Assembly: GCA_000469685.2 (NCBI GenBank)
Contig: LS997567.1
Coordinates: 41,970,775 to 42,034,774, forward strand
DNA: 64,000 nucleotides
Reading direction: 5' to 3'
Source of the DNA: Haemonchus contortus
Lineage: Eukaryota; Nematoda; Chromadorea; Rhabditida; Trichostrongylidae
Shown here: one piece after another, positions 1 through 36,281 of the stretch
How the letters are laid out: each line of letters begins with the position of its first letter
Position numbering within the stretch: position 1 is the first letter of the stretch
The notes under the pieces: model-generated
The model's database searches: none
Seen by the model: the letters and a program-made list of their open reading frames with translations, nothing else
Told to the model about the DNA's origin: nothing
Program-made: the position numbers and the translations under genes

Positions 1-3000
1 CCCACGCAGCTTAACAGTTTGATTTGTCTGATTTAATGACTGGTAAGGAGGGATGACAGGTGTTCAGTTCCAGCCAAACTCTACCGATTGTTACGCCAGT
101 ATGACTTATATAAGACATAGTAGTCATCAGTTATCATTAAGGATGTTATTCTTCTCAGAGCTAATCTTGGAGAAATTCAGATAATTTTCAGGTCAAAGCG
201 ACTGGTCACTGCGAGTGACAACCTGGCGCTGTAAGGGATTTCTTTATTTCAGCTACTTAAGGTAGAGGCACAACCAGTTGTAGAAGACTTAAGCGCTCTT
301 CAGCGGAAGTGATGATGGGGAAAGTGCTATCACGATGGCATCGGGAACAAAACTCTGGACGAAATCTCACCTAGGTCCACGAGACCTTCTTCATCTCCGA
401 CATCGGTAATCGGTACGAATGTGTGGATGAGAGGAGGAAATGGTCGAACAGACCGTATCGGGGATGTCAGAACATTAGTATATCACTGCGATTCTGAAAG
501 AAAACGCAAACACATGGCTCATCCTATACCGAAATTACTTCAAGCGAACTCTCCACATACTTTTTACCTCATGAAATAATAGCCACTGGCGTTTATCAAT
601 CTCAACTTCAGGATGCGGCGCAGCAATAGCCTTCCGTCCGTAATCATAGTGGTTTTGAATGCGTATGTGGCCTATGCAATGATATTCGGTAGCCAGCCCA
701 TATAAAAGTCAGCGTTTTAATCTTCAAGAGAATCCTGCACCAACTAGCCGTCCCTGGAAGGACGAATGACCTGGTTGGTCCGGTTGAGAACCGATCCGTG
801 ATTCGCTCTCAGGACCATGCACGTATTATAATGCGTCATTGCCACTGCACCACCTCCGCCCTTCCTATTACATCATAAGACTTGGTAAATATGGCCTTAT
901 TAGCAGAAAAATGCCGACTCCCATATCTGGATGGGACATCTGGAAAGGAGTGCGCCTTTGGAAATCTTGTCCACGACCCCTTCGACAGGAAAGGAAGATC
1001 GTAAATTTGTAAGTGCAGAAGTCGGCCCTAGTCAGTGCACCGATAAGGTACATACACAGTTCATGGCTGACTTTTCAGGAGCAAAATGTGAGGCTGAATT
1101 TACCCTGCTGTGGATTCCTATGGGTGCACTTCAAAGGATCCATCAATCGATATTGCATCCACGATGTGGACACCTTCAACCCCCAACAAGAAGGTTTGGA
1201 AAAATAACAAAAACAGAGAGATTTCCCCACAGTGCACTGATCGAACTACAGTCGAATCTTCTGAAAACAACGGTCATTCCAATTTCAACATACCCCATTC
1301 CCCTTGATAATACTCATCCTTTCATCCAATACAGGCGATCCTCACGTGATTGCTTTATTAGAAGTTTCAAGGTCCAAATTACTGATAGGGCAGTTGTAAG
1401 AACTGAGGTTAAATGAATGTACCGTACACCGGCTTTGACGGCTATTTAACGTCGGCATTATATCGATATTCAAATGGCTAAGGAAATCTAGACATAATGG
1501 CACCATAAGTGTCCTAAAAAGTCGCCGCTTACCGATTTCCAGGGTATGGCAAACGCCGCGATGGCCGCCCATTAAAGTGCGTCTATGCTGAGACGATACG
1601 ACAACCTTGAACGAAATTTCCGGCATCTGGAGCCCAACAGAAGATGTTTTTAAGCATATTTGAGAAGTGACTTCTTCAGCGATTAGTTTCAAGAAGCAGT
1701 AGAGCCCAAGAACAAGTTATAGATCACAACAAGTAGTGATAATTTATTACACGAGAATGATTCAGCTCGAGTTCGCATATAAGGCGCTTAAGAAAAACGT
1801 CGTCGCTGATGGAGGTAAACCTTTACCACTTCATTCAACCTGAATGCCCTGCTGTCCGAGCTTTCTTCCAAATCCCGGATAAATCATCACCACAGAGTCC
1901 AAAACTAGTGTCAGTTATGAATCGCAATCGTCATGGTGTAAGGTCCAAGCATTTCAGTAACTAACTTTTCAAAGACCTGGCTCTGTATCAACCTTGCAAA
2001 TTGAATTTCAAGCTGGTGGAATTGATTACATGGAATTGATTGCAAATAAAACTAGTCGGTTTAAATTGAAATTAGTTGAAAAGAAAAGAAGCACGGCTGC
2101 AGAGATTCGCAATGAGCCCGAAAAGGAGCACTTTTGTTTTGATCTTACGCAAAGCTTTGTGCAAACGTTGGTATGTATTTCGAGTAGGTTTTACTAGGTG
2201 GAAAACTTTACCAAAGAAATTGGGAGCTCTTCACTTCTATAAACCTCTACCTAAGTTTACGTCGTTTCCACGAGTCCCATATGGTACCGATCCCCATATT
2301 GCACGATTTTAGTCACACCAAGTTGTCTGGGTAGTAAGCATTTAGGTGATAGCACAACGATTAATTTTATGCACCAGGGGGTTAACCCAACTCAATCCAC
2401 CAGGTGTTTTGCTACCCATTCTGACTGGACTTTTTTACTTGACGAAAAGATCCAGAAAAGCTCCGTGCCATACTTGGATGGAAATTCTGAGGCCCAGGAG
2501 AGGGCACAATTCAAACTCTCCTATCCTTAAGATGTAGCGGTTGCTCCTACAAATGCCACTGCGATTCTAGAGGGAGCGTGAGGCATGGAGCAACTTCAAT
2601 GGAAGAAGTCAAGGTCGAACTCTTTACTGTTTCACTGCTGCAGTTTGACCTAAGAAAAAATGAGAAATATAGGAATTACATAATTTTCAAACTACGGTGC
2701 CGAGGTGTAGTCTAAGATTTTCATTCCAGCATAAGGATTGTCCGGCAAAAAAGGAGACAACGGGAATGCTACGGTCAAAGATTAGTTGTCTTAGCATTCG
2801 TAATAGACCGAAAATCAGGAAAGACACAGTGAACTCACCAGATGACGTTTTCCACTGCCTCCAGTCAAGTTTGCCCGTTTATAACATCCTGGCTATTCAC
2901 TTCTTGTAAAGACCTGAAAAAAAAGCTCAAATCTTGCTGCTGCTGTCTCAGTCCAATCTCAAATGCTTCACACGCCATCTTCACAAAATCTTGATTCATT

Positions 3001-6000
3001 TCAAGAAACTGAACCTCAAAGTAACCAAGATTTCCTACCGAAAAAAAACAGTTTTACGTGAAATACATCAGAAAAATTCACAAGCTTCAGATAAAGGGAA
3101 AACAGCACTAACAAACCACCACTGCAGACCAATACATTTCAATTTTTGCCTTTCGTGAAAAGAACTTCTGGATTCTACTGTGTTAAATAAATTCAGTGTA
3201 GCAACATCCAGAATCCTTCATAAAAATACGAAAAATATCTTTCACTAACTACGATATTGCCGTACTTGTAACAACTGCTCAAGCCACTGGTTAACTACTC
3301 ATAGTCCACTCTGAAAAACCGCCTAATCAGCCAAAACCTTTCTCAGCAGTGAAACCATGAATTTATAAACCTGCATATGCCTTGTTTCACAAGATCCCTG
3401 TACTACAAGAATGATTGGAAATCACTGCATCATACCTCTCTTGAACATCTATCAGGATCCCATGATAGATATATGGTCTTCCACAAATTGAATCGTATAG
3501 GAAGATTCGGGAGGAAATGGTAGGAATTCGTATAGGAATTGGTTGGCGTAGTTCTAGGAAGGTTTGTTTATCGTAGTCTGCACACCGACCTATCATTAAA
3601 ACACCCATGGCCCTACGCTCCTTGACTACCTTCCCCCAAAAGTATTATCAGTTCAAACAGTCACATGGCTGTAGCGCATATCTCGACATTATTCCTCTCT
3701 TCCATCTGAATGAACATTCATATCTACGGCTCACACTTCTTCTAATGACTTGTCATCCCTGATTCTCAGAAACCAGCCTTCGGAGCCTTAGAACCAGAAG
3801 GATATACCAGAATTACAGTTGAGTTAGATGACAGAGAAATCGTTGATGTCCCAGATGAATGGTGATAGTTTACGAATGATAAATTTTAGATCAGATCAGG
3901 AACTAATCAATAGTGATCTCCTTCTACTCCCGGCTTTATGTGAAATTAGCCCACTTGAAGGAGTTTGAGATCAACAGGCACCTTCACCCGTTATATGGTA
4001 CTGTCCGGTACCTCCAAATGGCACCTATGTTTCTTATATATTTGATATAATTATCCAAATGATAAATAAATGCATTGATGCATATTTCTCAACAAATTAG
4101 TATTATTGATTGAACTATCTATAACTACTTTACAACTTTGATATTATCTGTTCTTTACACATGGAAGCAACTTGACTTATCTGAACTTTGGAAGGGAACA
4201 CTGATGATTGCTTCGCAATTTCGATCACCTTTCGTTTACGAGCAATTACCAGCGATTAATGGCCATTAAAGTTTGTCAGTGAGTTTTTATATAGTACACT
4301 AGGATTGTACCAAAGATAAACGACATTGTGATGCCTTCCTGGATTCAGTATGATAAAACTCTCGAGATCATTCCATACTCGGATCAGTCAATAGTTATTT
4401 TTCGGACTGAACTTTGAATAAAAAGGAGTAAAAACTTAAACAATTACTTTATTATATCTACAAGGCGGTCTCCCCTAACAATGTTATATCTGATCTCACT
4501 GGGTACCACCATGTCCCCCTGATGTCACAACTAGCGATATATGATGTACGATGGAACAATTCAGAATTGAAAAATAGCTGCTGCATTTTACACCTGTAAT
4601 GAAAAAAAAAATCAGAAATGGGCAGGAAATTAGGAAAAACTTCACCAAACGAATCCTTTTCCAGCATTACACGCACTTTGCGAGAGAAAATACAGTAACC
4701 TTGTTTTCACAACACGAACCCTTTCGAAAAAAGTGTCAGACACACACACCAGTGGGCGTCCTTGCCGGCAATTTTTGCTTGAAATGAACTTTAAATCCCC
4801 AACAAGCTCTCTATGTGGGCTTTCAATGCAGCAATATCACCTAATGCTTAATTTCAGGCCAATGCCCCGTCATAGTAGATAAATTGGAGAATTGGTCACA
4901 CCTTGACAGTTCCTTCGAAAATCACCTCTTCTACCATCCTACTACACTCTCAAAGAAACTGGATAATCCTGAAATAGTCCTTGAGCTTGAAGTTCCTCTT
5001 GCGCTGGTCATCAAAATGAATTGTTTGGAACATTTCACGCGGAAGTGATGTCCATTGTTCTCTTGGAGGAAAAAATCCGATGCAAAAGAAATGGGGACCG
5101 GGGAAGGAAAGAATAGAAGAACTGGCTGGATTCGAGGTGGGGCTAGATTCCAGGTATACCGCTGGGATATAACCTCTCATCACAGGCTCCCCCATCTCTT
5201 CGCCCAAAAGCCTCGACTTCGTTCTGTGTTCATAAATGAAGATTCTCTTAAAATCTTAAAGGCCAAGCGGAGCACTTCGCCTCAGTGTTTAAGAAGTACT
5301 ACTGCACGACCTTTGGCTTGCAGTTTAAAATGAAAAGGTGTGGTCGTCTTCGTAGGTTGCCTCTCTTCCGTGTAATAGCCCCCACGTGAGAAATCCTTGG
5401 CTCATTTTCAACTAAGACGGTTCCCAAACTGAAGTCGCAGAAATAGCTCTCAGATGGATTTACAGTACGATCAAAACAAAACTAAACAAAAAATTAGCGA
5501 AAGATGTAAATGACGGGAATACTGTAGAGCAATTGAGTTTGAGACTACAGTAAAATATCGTTTCAGGATGCCAAGGAGTCTATCGAATGGACAAAACGCT
5601 CGCTCGACTAAGATTCTTCTAAAACCCTCAAAAATCAGTGATGGGCAGGGAAATACTCATTAAAATTCCCACGCTGGGTAAAAATTTAAACCCCTCAATT
5701 CAGATGCTTATACTTTTTGAAAAGAAAACTCATTTTAACCTCACCTTAACATGCGGAAATCTCCCGGTGTCAATTTTATTTTTGAAATTCACAAGTCGTA
5801 GCAGTGGTGGTGTAATTCCTCAAACGTGCAGGACCTGCAATAGCTTAATATTATGCTTTCCTATACTTTCCAACATTTTCTCGCAATCATTCATTAGGAA
5901 ATCAATTTAATTTTGTGAATGTAGGTTGACCTCCCAATTACAGGAGAATTTTCAGGAGCCGTTCACCTAAACACCGACACCAAGCATATCCAGCCCGGTG

Positions 6001-6584
6001 GACGAAAAGACTACTCGAAAACTATGCAATAGATCACGGCAGCGCATTATGTAAACAATATTCTAAAAATAACTGCTTAAACCGAGACCCTGTTTTTTCT
6101 AGAGAACCATTTTTTCTATTTTGTAAAGAGGGGATTTATAAATAATTGCCTATCGACTGCCATTTCCATAAATAACTCGAGATTGTAACATACTTATTAT
6201 GGAACAGTAGTTATTTAGTTGTTCGGGTAATTTGAACTAAACGACAATTGCAAGTTCACATTACTTTTTTCTTTTTACCCCTCAAAATTATGCGCTAGTC
6301 TTTCAACTCAAATCATAATACTGCCATGTGATTTATTGTCATCATTTCCTAAAAGCCATTTCTGCTGGTAAAAAGTTTGAAATACTAGGTTGGTAAGAAA
6401 GTTCCCAGATAAATAATTCGAAGCGTTAGAATTTGTGCTTGAACAATGCGAACCTGATAGCAAGGGTAATATGCTCCTGGAGGATTCTCTTGGCAACCAA
6501 CACATGTGTAATCGAGGACAAACGGATAGGTTTTTAAAGTTTTTTCACTGGTTGTCTAAACAATGCTAAAAACGGAATAGGCGG

Positions 6585-6725
6585 AAGTGCTGTACGAGCA
6601 AGTGGGCACAAACACATACACATGGCTCGGGGTTTGAATCCCGGATCAATACGCCTAGGTCAATCGAACCTTTCACCCCTACGGGTTGGTCAATTGATAC
6701 CAGACTCGTCTGGGATAGTAAAAGT
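6585..6725 (+). repeat. Possible tRNA-derived (SINE-like) fragment
   Basis: GGTTTGAATCC at 6631-6641 is close to the tRNA B-box consensus GGTTCGANTCC. The flanking GGGG and CCCGG could form a T-stem, but the loop would be eight bases rather than seven. About 25 bases upstream, GAGCAAGTGGGC loosely resembles an A-box. Related GGGT..ATCCCGG motifs occur near 33395-33420 and, inverted, near 9695-9720. It does not fold as an intact tRNA. Confidence 0.25.
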
Positions 6726-9139
6726 GCATACTTGTACATCAGCTGAAAACAGCAATTCACTGTCTAGACCAAAAAGGTATTCAAAAACGCCCCTATGATT
6801 AGTATCAAAGATCTTATCGTTTTTTTTTTCACTAATAACAAGCTCTATGATTGGATTTAATAAGTCATTAAATGTGTCTAGGATTAAATTGATCCGATTT
6901 CTTCATCGGGGTACTCTCTAAGTATCAATCTCAATAGAGATCGCACTTCACAGCTGATCGGTCACATCGCCCTGTCGCATAGTCATTGTCGTTACGTCGT
7001 CCGACGCCATTAGATCGTTCATCAATCAGGGAAAAATCCCACATTCATTAATTATTCGGACCCCATTCGTCAAATGTTACATGCCTATACAGGTGCGCGC
7101 ACCTTGGCGACGCGCGAGCGAGAGAGACATGAATCGGACGGGGAGTGGGCGATAGCGGCCGGTCGGCCGGCCGCTTCGTACGTCAGATAGCGCGCGGGGC
7201 GCTCTGTGACGCCACGACGCGGCGGAGTCGTAGCGGTCGTCGTTGTGTGTGTCGTCCGACCGACTACACCTTTATCTACGTATTCACCGTACTCTCTCAA
7301 CATCAAACGTTCAGCTAACACCCTCATCGATCACATACTCCATCAACTACCTGTCAATTCACATGATCATTCATGACACTATCGCTGGACATACGCGAAA
7401 ATCTTTTGCCAACGCTTAAAAAGCTGCCCGTACTCTGATACCCATCAAAATCTGGCCGAACGTTTTTGGAATACAGACGACGCTAAGGCCGTTCACGTAG
7501 CAACGAAAAGCCCCTGAAGCTCAAATGATACCCCCTTTTAGAACAACGTCTTCAACTGCACTATATTGATATCTATTGATTTTTGAAGGTCCGACAGTTG
7601 CGATCTTACACAGAATAAGCTCCGAGACGGCACTTCGTCTCATGATGGAATCAAATGCAAGCATTCTCTAGAGAGCTGGGCGTCTCTACCGTATATTTGC
7701 TGGCTCAATTTCAGCTCAAAGTTTCGTCGATATGTCAAGCAGGAGTTTTGGAAGAATCCCACATCTTTGCGTCGTCACGGACTGTTTAGACAATCTCTTA
7801 GGCCTCAAACCACTTAAATGCCTTTGGAATTACTGTATAGTATAGGATCACAGTATGCGCCAAGCACAGCACAGAATAATTACCGTCCAAGACACGACAC
7901 GAACACCCCTTCCTATGAGCGCCGGTGCTTACTGCTCATGAGTAGGATATACTCACGGAGAATATTCCGGACGCAATGCTTTCAACAGCTCAACTGCTAA
8001 AGAACCCTTCGCCGTTGCAGGGTTTACCATCTCCGAACATATAAAGCTAGTTAAGTGAAAAAATAAATATGAAAGAGTTATATGGAAATTCGGCTTCTCA
8101 GACCCTTCCAACCTCAGATAACTAGCCGTCTGACCTAGCATATGGATGCTTAATTACAGTACGAAAAATTTACTTCATGAAGCTCCAATTGGAACTAGTG
8201 GATTCGCTCTAAACTTTCCCGGCACTTTTTACACAGTCCAAAAGTTCATTCCACTCTTGGGGAGAAGCATTTTTTGTTGAAAAAAGACAAAAAAGAAGTG
8301 AAACCGTAAAAAAATGAACTGGACTAGTACTCGATGTAACGTCTTGATTTGAAATTAGATGTGCTGGCGATAGGTTGGAGTCGCATTCACGACAAAAAAT
8401 GAAATACAACTGAATTATACATTTGAAATATTTATGAAATCACCAAATTTGTTATGCATGACAACCAATAGACAAACAACATGACATTGAATAAAAAAAT
8501 AGAAAACAAGTAAAAAAAAGAGAAGAATTTCTCCTCAACATTTACATGATATGGGAAGAATGGGGAGAAAACTGTACGTACAAGAGACAAATTCTCCAAT
8601 TAGACAGGAAAATCATAGACAAATGTGACACTTGGAATCGCCGCTGTCGTCCCACCACGATCACACGAGTACGGTATGTGCGAGGACGACAAACATGACG
8701 AGGAGTGGGTGAATGGTAAGAGGAAACTATTATGATACGTCATTGCATCGTATGACAACTGCGATAACAGGGAGAAATCACACAAAGGCACGTCGATTGG
8801 CCAATCCTCGACGCTGACCTTTTCAACTTGTTAATGAAAAAGTAATGAAACTACGATTTACTTACTTTACGACTACAACTAATCGCCGCTGGATAAACGG
8901 GAGGGGGATACATAGTAGACTGGTAAAGACGAACACGTAAATGATTTTGCAGCGATCCAGCAACAACAAACACAAAGGATGTGCGTCGAGTGATGTGGAC
9001 ATAATCGCGTGCCATGAAGCTCGGCAAAACGGGGGTGGTGACCCTAGACGGGGGTTTGACGACGGGGTGGCGGTATGTGGCGGGCGGCCATTCGAGATGG
9101 CCACGTTCACCACACACCAACACACCGAAGGACTGTGCT

Positions 9140-9169
9140 ATGACGACGTCATATCGTATCGGATATGAC
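9140..9169 (-). promoter_or_regulatory. Overlapping alternative hairpins in Pax-6 3' UTR
   Basis: On the transcribed strand, GTCATATC (9169-9162) pairs perfectly with GATATGAC (9155-9148) across a 6-base loop, starting 28 bases after the stop codon. The last bases of this hairpin (ATGAC) are also the left arm of ATGACGTCGTCAT (9152-9140), so two mutually exclusive stems share one arm. A cis-acting RNA role is inference. Confidence 0.3.
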
Positions 9170-9196
9170 ATGGGGATGACTGTATGAACGAACACA

Positions 9197-31768
<22,572 letters not shown>

Positions 31769-31821
31769 TCATCACAAATTACAATTGGGAATATTGAATT
31801 GATGTTCAAAAAAAGTAATGC

Positions 31822-31890
31822 AGAAGAGGAAGAAAGGAAAGGAAAGGAACTAGGAAGGAAAAGGGACAAAAGAAAAAGAAGAAAGGAGAG
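31822..31890. repeat. Polypurine tract
   Basis: About 69 bases almost wholly A and G, interrupted at about three positions, 73 bp upstream of the first visible Pax-6 exon. Confidence 0.85.
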
Positions 31891-32443
31891 TTGGATAATG
31901 CTGCGTACAGCGACCCATGTAGTGGCCTCACCACCTTCCCCATATTTGCGTTTTCAATGGTAAATGTTCATAAATCTCAGTAAAAATGTGAAGAATTGTT
32001 TATGGTTCAAGGAAGAACCCGAAAATATTTCAGGGTGAGCACTCCGTGCAATGAGCCTTCGCTCTGTTCACTGGTCTGCTTTCAAATGGTTTAGCTGTTT
32101 TCCCATCAGTTGCTCTAAAGCGCTACATGAACCAGGGCTTTCTCGAGGGGTTCAAGGAATTCGGTTAGTCTTCAGTGACTGGACTGCTATCTTCATTAGT
32201 GATCCAGGTGAGCATTGAGACTAAAACATTTATGGAGAGCACAACGATCGACGCAGAACTTATGGTGACGGGTTGAAAATTGAATCATTAAGCCTAGAGA
32301 ATACCTAAAAACCGAGAATTCAGCTCTCGACTCCTAAAATAACTGGTATTGTCTAGGGAGTAACGTTAACTCTGGCGTCGTCCGCCTCTGACTCGAATGA
32401 TTAGCCGTAATGATACTGAAAGTCACAAAATTCTTCCAGTGTC

Positions 32444-32556
32444 TGAGTGTGTTCCCCTACATGCGATTGTCCTGACAGTTGTACTACGCTGGTAGACTTT
32501 TCACTTTCCAAGTGGAAGATGATGAATCATCCAGATTGGGTGGTCTAGAAGACATC
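32444..32556 (+). repeat. Dispersed repeat, copy 1
   Basis: Shares long near-identical blocks with 34350-34460, for example CAGTTGTA, ACGCTGGTA, GACTTTTCACTT, GATGATGAATCA and CCAGATT in the same order. By eye identity is roughly 80 percent with small indels. This copy is broken by frameshifts relative to the other. Confidence 0.65.
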
Positions 32557-33685
32557 GCTTTTTCCCTAGTATATCCATCATACAATACCACAATACTATG
32601 TTGCCTACCTTCATCTCTGTTGGTTACAGCAATTGGTATGACAATGTAATCTAACCAGTGAGGTTTCTGTGATAGCGCACTTGCGAGTGTATTTAATAAA
32701 TAGATAATTGAATAAATAAATTATCGAAGCTTCTGATTCTTTTGTAAGCTTTGGCGTTTCACTATTATCGGTGTTTTTACATAGGATGGGTACCTTGCCA
32801 CTATGAGGATCACCTAAGTGCACTCGCTCTTCTCACAAATTGTGAAAAAAAATTCTCTGGCTCTGATTGCGGGATGAGCTACACACTAACTCACAACAAC
32901 AAAGAATAGCACTTTCATGTTACTAAAACGAGAAGTAAAAGTTTGTGGAATATTCAAGGGAATAGGAATGGATAGAAGGGATACTGATCCGAATCACGAG
33001 ATTGCTTTGAATTCAGGCAATCCCGTCTTCATGGTGCATTTTTACTGGGACCAGTCAATACTTGAGTTGCAAATACGTTTCATCACATTTGAAGCTCAGA
33101 AAAATTATGTAAATAGTGACATACGGTATATGGAACGCTCTACAACATTTTTACACTTCTACAGGCAAGCTAAATGAGCCAACTTCAAAATTGCTCAGAG
33201 AAGAGCTTGCACATCTTCGCAGAAGACCGGGTAACTACTTCCAGGCGAAGAAGTACGTAAATTCTTCTACCATTACATAAATTTGTTACAAAAAGGACAG
33301 CAAAAAGTGTAGCAAGGAGAGGTCCGAAAAGATGAGAGCGGACATGTCCGCAGGGGCGAAAGACGTTGATTAATGGCGCCAAAATCACGTAACGTAGTCG
33401 TAGGTCAAATCCCGGGTCGAAATTTTATCATGGAAAAATTATGAATTTAACCATGATTAGTGATTATCTTTAATCGATGCGATACTCATATGGAGGATTA
33501 AGAAGGCCCGAGTCGCCCATCATCTCTCCCTCGTAAGCCAGCCCTATTATGGGCCAAGTAGGGAGTTAAATTGATTACAATTCTGATCAGAAGTTCCAAA
33601 ACTGGTTGGTCAAAAAGCAACTTTCTTACTTGTCAACGTTAAAAGCATTGTGTTGATTGTTATTTGTTGATGATATATGACACCA

Positions 33686-33713
33686 AATTAAGAGGAATCA
33701 GAAAAAATGATTG
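33686..33713 (+). repeat. Short dispersed repeat, copy 2
   Basis: AATTAAGAGGAATCAG followed by AAAAAATGATTG, matching the copy at 21583-21609 in all but about three positions. Confidence 0.4.
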
Positions 33714-34349
33714 TTCCTTACTAAAATCAAATTTCGGTGAGCTCCTAAAACCATGAAGATCAGTAACTACGTAGTACTTTCTACTGGCAGAGATTGCAGA
33801 GCCCTAAACAATACTAGTTAGCCAGCTAGTTCCCTCTACAGTGTTTAAGTGTGTCTTATCTGTTTATTCAGGATACATAATTGAACATGATCATGAGTTG
33901 AAAGCTTTTCGACACTTGTTTTGAAGATTGTTAGCTGAGGGCTCTAATAGTCTTAAAGCCGGATACGATACTGATCGGGAATGGACATTACCAGTTAGCC
34001 CCAGAATCTGAGCAGCAGTTGAATTAAAGTAATTTAAAAAGTACACGGTGTGAAAGGAAGAAACAGGATACGTTGCAGAATTCAGTTGGTTGGGCTTCCC
34101 AAACTCGACGTTACCCTGACTGAAATAGTAAAAGATCTTAGTTAGTAAATTTAGAAAGGTGGGCATCCATCGCACATGTTTTGAACTGATCTGTCTTGAT
34201 CATTTCTCAACTGTAAGTAATCACAGCGACTCTAATGAAGTTATTAACATTACCAATGTTCTTCACCTCCAGTCTGATTTTGAATATGCACAAGCGAGCA
34301 AGCAATTTTTGGGCCCTTACTGCTCCTACTCCTGCATAGTTCTTACTAA

Positions 34350-34460
34350 GGGCCTGGGTGTTTTCCCATATTGCCCTAGCAGTTGTATCACGCTGGTAAG
34401 ACTTTTCACTTGCCAACTGGAGGATGATGAATCACCCAGATTAGGCCAAACGTCGCTACA
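34350..34460 (+). repeat. Dispersed repeat, copy 2
   Basis: Same orientation as copy 1, about 1.9 kb away. The plus frame reads TLVRLFTCQLEDDESPRLGQ, which resembles a fragment of a mobile-element protein, but I do not recognise the family. Confidence 0.65.
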
Positions 34461-36131
34461 CCGAACGTAACCCTTCTCTGATTCCTAATGAATAACTAGT
34501 AGCGTCAAGCAGTTACCAAATAAAATTATTGCGGAATACTGTGATAGAACACCTGAAGGACCCTGGAGCCTAAAGCTTATGGAGCCATCAAAAATCTACA
34601 GGGAGGAGGTGAAACGCTTTGAAACAAGTAAACTGCCCGATAATTCTGGCAGAGAATAATTCTGTTACAACGTTACCAGTATATTAATTAGTATCAAAGT
34701 TCCTAGGCTTATGGGACCTGTTTCCAGTCTAGTCAGAGCAAAAAAGCAACCACAAACTGGAGGACTAATAGAAAATGAGATTACTCCACCATTTGGTGAT
34801 TTTCCTACACCTACCATAGAGTTAGAGCCAAAAGGATGAAACTTTGCCACCCTATCAGTTCACAAGTAATTCCGTTTTTCGACTTGGTTCATAAAGCGCA
34901 AAAACAACCGTATAAGCGGCAAGTGCTGTTTTTCTTTTGAGGTACAAATTGTATTACTACGCAATTTCTGCGGATTTTCTCATCATTACAGAAACCCAGA
35001 TTGACATGAGACCATTGGACAGACGCAACACGTCGGGCCTACAATTATACAGCCATTCTCTACTATGTTATTGTAGGGAGGATTGAGCATAATTAAATTT
35101 CATATACGGGTCAGTGATCGCCGAGGACTGGCCTCCTGACTCGGTAGATAAGGTAGATGCCGCATGACCGAAAATCGGAAACGAGGTAGTATTACAGCTG
35201 CGGAGGGAGCAGACAGCGGCAAATGTCGGTCAATACAGATGCTCGAGTTATTAACTACTTAGTGCTTTTAGATTGACCATACGGTATCCGTAGAGGTAGC
35301 TGCTGGGATGAGATTGGGAACGTTGGAAGGATTAGACAAATGCTATGGTCATGAATGTTGTTTCGACCAATTTATAGAATCAGCAAAAAACTGAGATTAC
35401 TTCCATCAGCCCAATTACTAGTTAAACAAGTTAAGCTCCATAAATCTGACCGGTCATTTTTTATGGAGATTTCGTAGAGATTAGATTACAGAAATCGTGA
35501 GGGACATAGTTTGGGCATCCAACAAAATAATCGATTGGAACCCAACCAAAATCAAAAACAAATTAAATAATATATGAAATTGTCCTTTTGTAGTGACGGG
35601 CGTATCAACGAATCATACCAAAAATGTAGACAAACTGTTGTTTGGGAAACATTGGGATGGCTGGCTTTTTTAAAGGAACGAATTCAATCCCAGAGCACCT
35701 CAGGAGAACGTATGCTTTTTGTATAGATGGTCCCATCACGAAAATCAGGCAAATTGAAGTCAACCTATCTCGAAATCTTTTCCGAAATGAATAACGATTT
35801 CTGAATAAAGGATCTTTATCCCTTTTTACTTTTCAAAATCCCAAAAGTTTTCGAAACCATGTTTGATATGCGATATGATAGGGGATTGATGCGAATGTTC
35901 TCGGATGAGCCAGACTCCCTTACTTGCGCCTTTTTCAGTAGAATTGACTTTTAAAGGATTATTTCAAATCAGCTAGGTGTTCTTTCAAATTCGTATCGAT
36001 GTCATGTCAAACAATACCCGATTACGGTTACGTCAATGTGCTAAGAAGCAATCTGTATAGGGTAAGAGCCAAAGGAGCCGACATGGAATTAGCATAATTC
36101 TGGCATTAGCCATCCCTTGCAGCTCTACGGG

Positions 36132-36180
36132 CCCCATATGGGGTTTCGGTGGGGGTACGTACGACAGGAACGTCGTACGT
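36132..36180. repeat. Two adjacent inverted repeats
   Basis: CCCCATATGGGG (36132-36143) is a perfect 12-bp palindrome. ACGTACGAC (36157-36165) and GTCGTACGT (36172-36180) form a perfect 9-bp stem with a six-base loop. Confidence 0.7.
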
Positions 36181-36263
36181 CAAATTCTCCACGGGGTATC
36201 ATACGCGTGGCCCTTTTAGGTCTTCAACATTACGCAACTCTCAAGAAATCCACAGCTCCACGG

Positions 36264-36281
36264 CAAATGTGCTAACATTTG
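36264..36281. repeat. Perfect short hairpin
   Basis: CAAATGT-GCTA-ACATTTG, a 7-bp stem with a four-base loop, about 85 bp from the pair of palindromes upstream. Confidence 0.6.

Larger units (their letters stand above)
1..9196. other. Region downstream of Pax-6; no gene supported
   Basis: About 9.2 kb with no exon chain I can defend. It includes the Pax-6 3' UTR (below 9197) of unknown length. A CpG-rich block lies at 7085-7330 with many CG dinucleotides, and another at 8640-9196. The longest open frames, 931-1416 (+), 1342-1692 (-) and the opposed pair near 4950-5333, have no recognisable domain or splice context. A tRNA-like B-box, GGTTTGAATCC, occurs at 6631-6641. Confidence 0.6.

Noticed and set aside
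931..1416. 161-codon plus-strand open frame
   Set aside because: No recognised domain or amino-acid pattern, with other frames open beside it. A chance frame is the simplest reading.
4950..5333. Opposed open frames on both strands
   Set aside because: Both are protein-like in places, but neither has splice signals in agreement or a recognised family.
6600..6680. tRNA gene
   Set aside because: The B-box is good, but the T-loop has eight bases and no consistent acceptor and anticodon stems form.
34207..34416. Minus-strand frame MASEKSYQRDTT... as the missing first Pax-6 exon
   Set aside because: It ends in the right phase (ATTG|GTAATG), but its N-terminal part lies inside a dispersed repeat and it resembles no Pax6 N-terminus.
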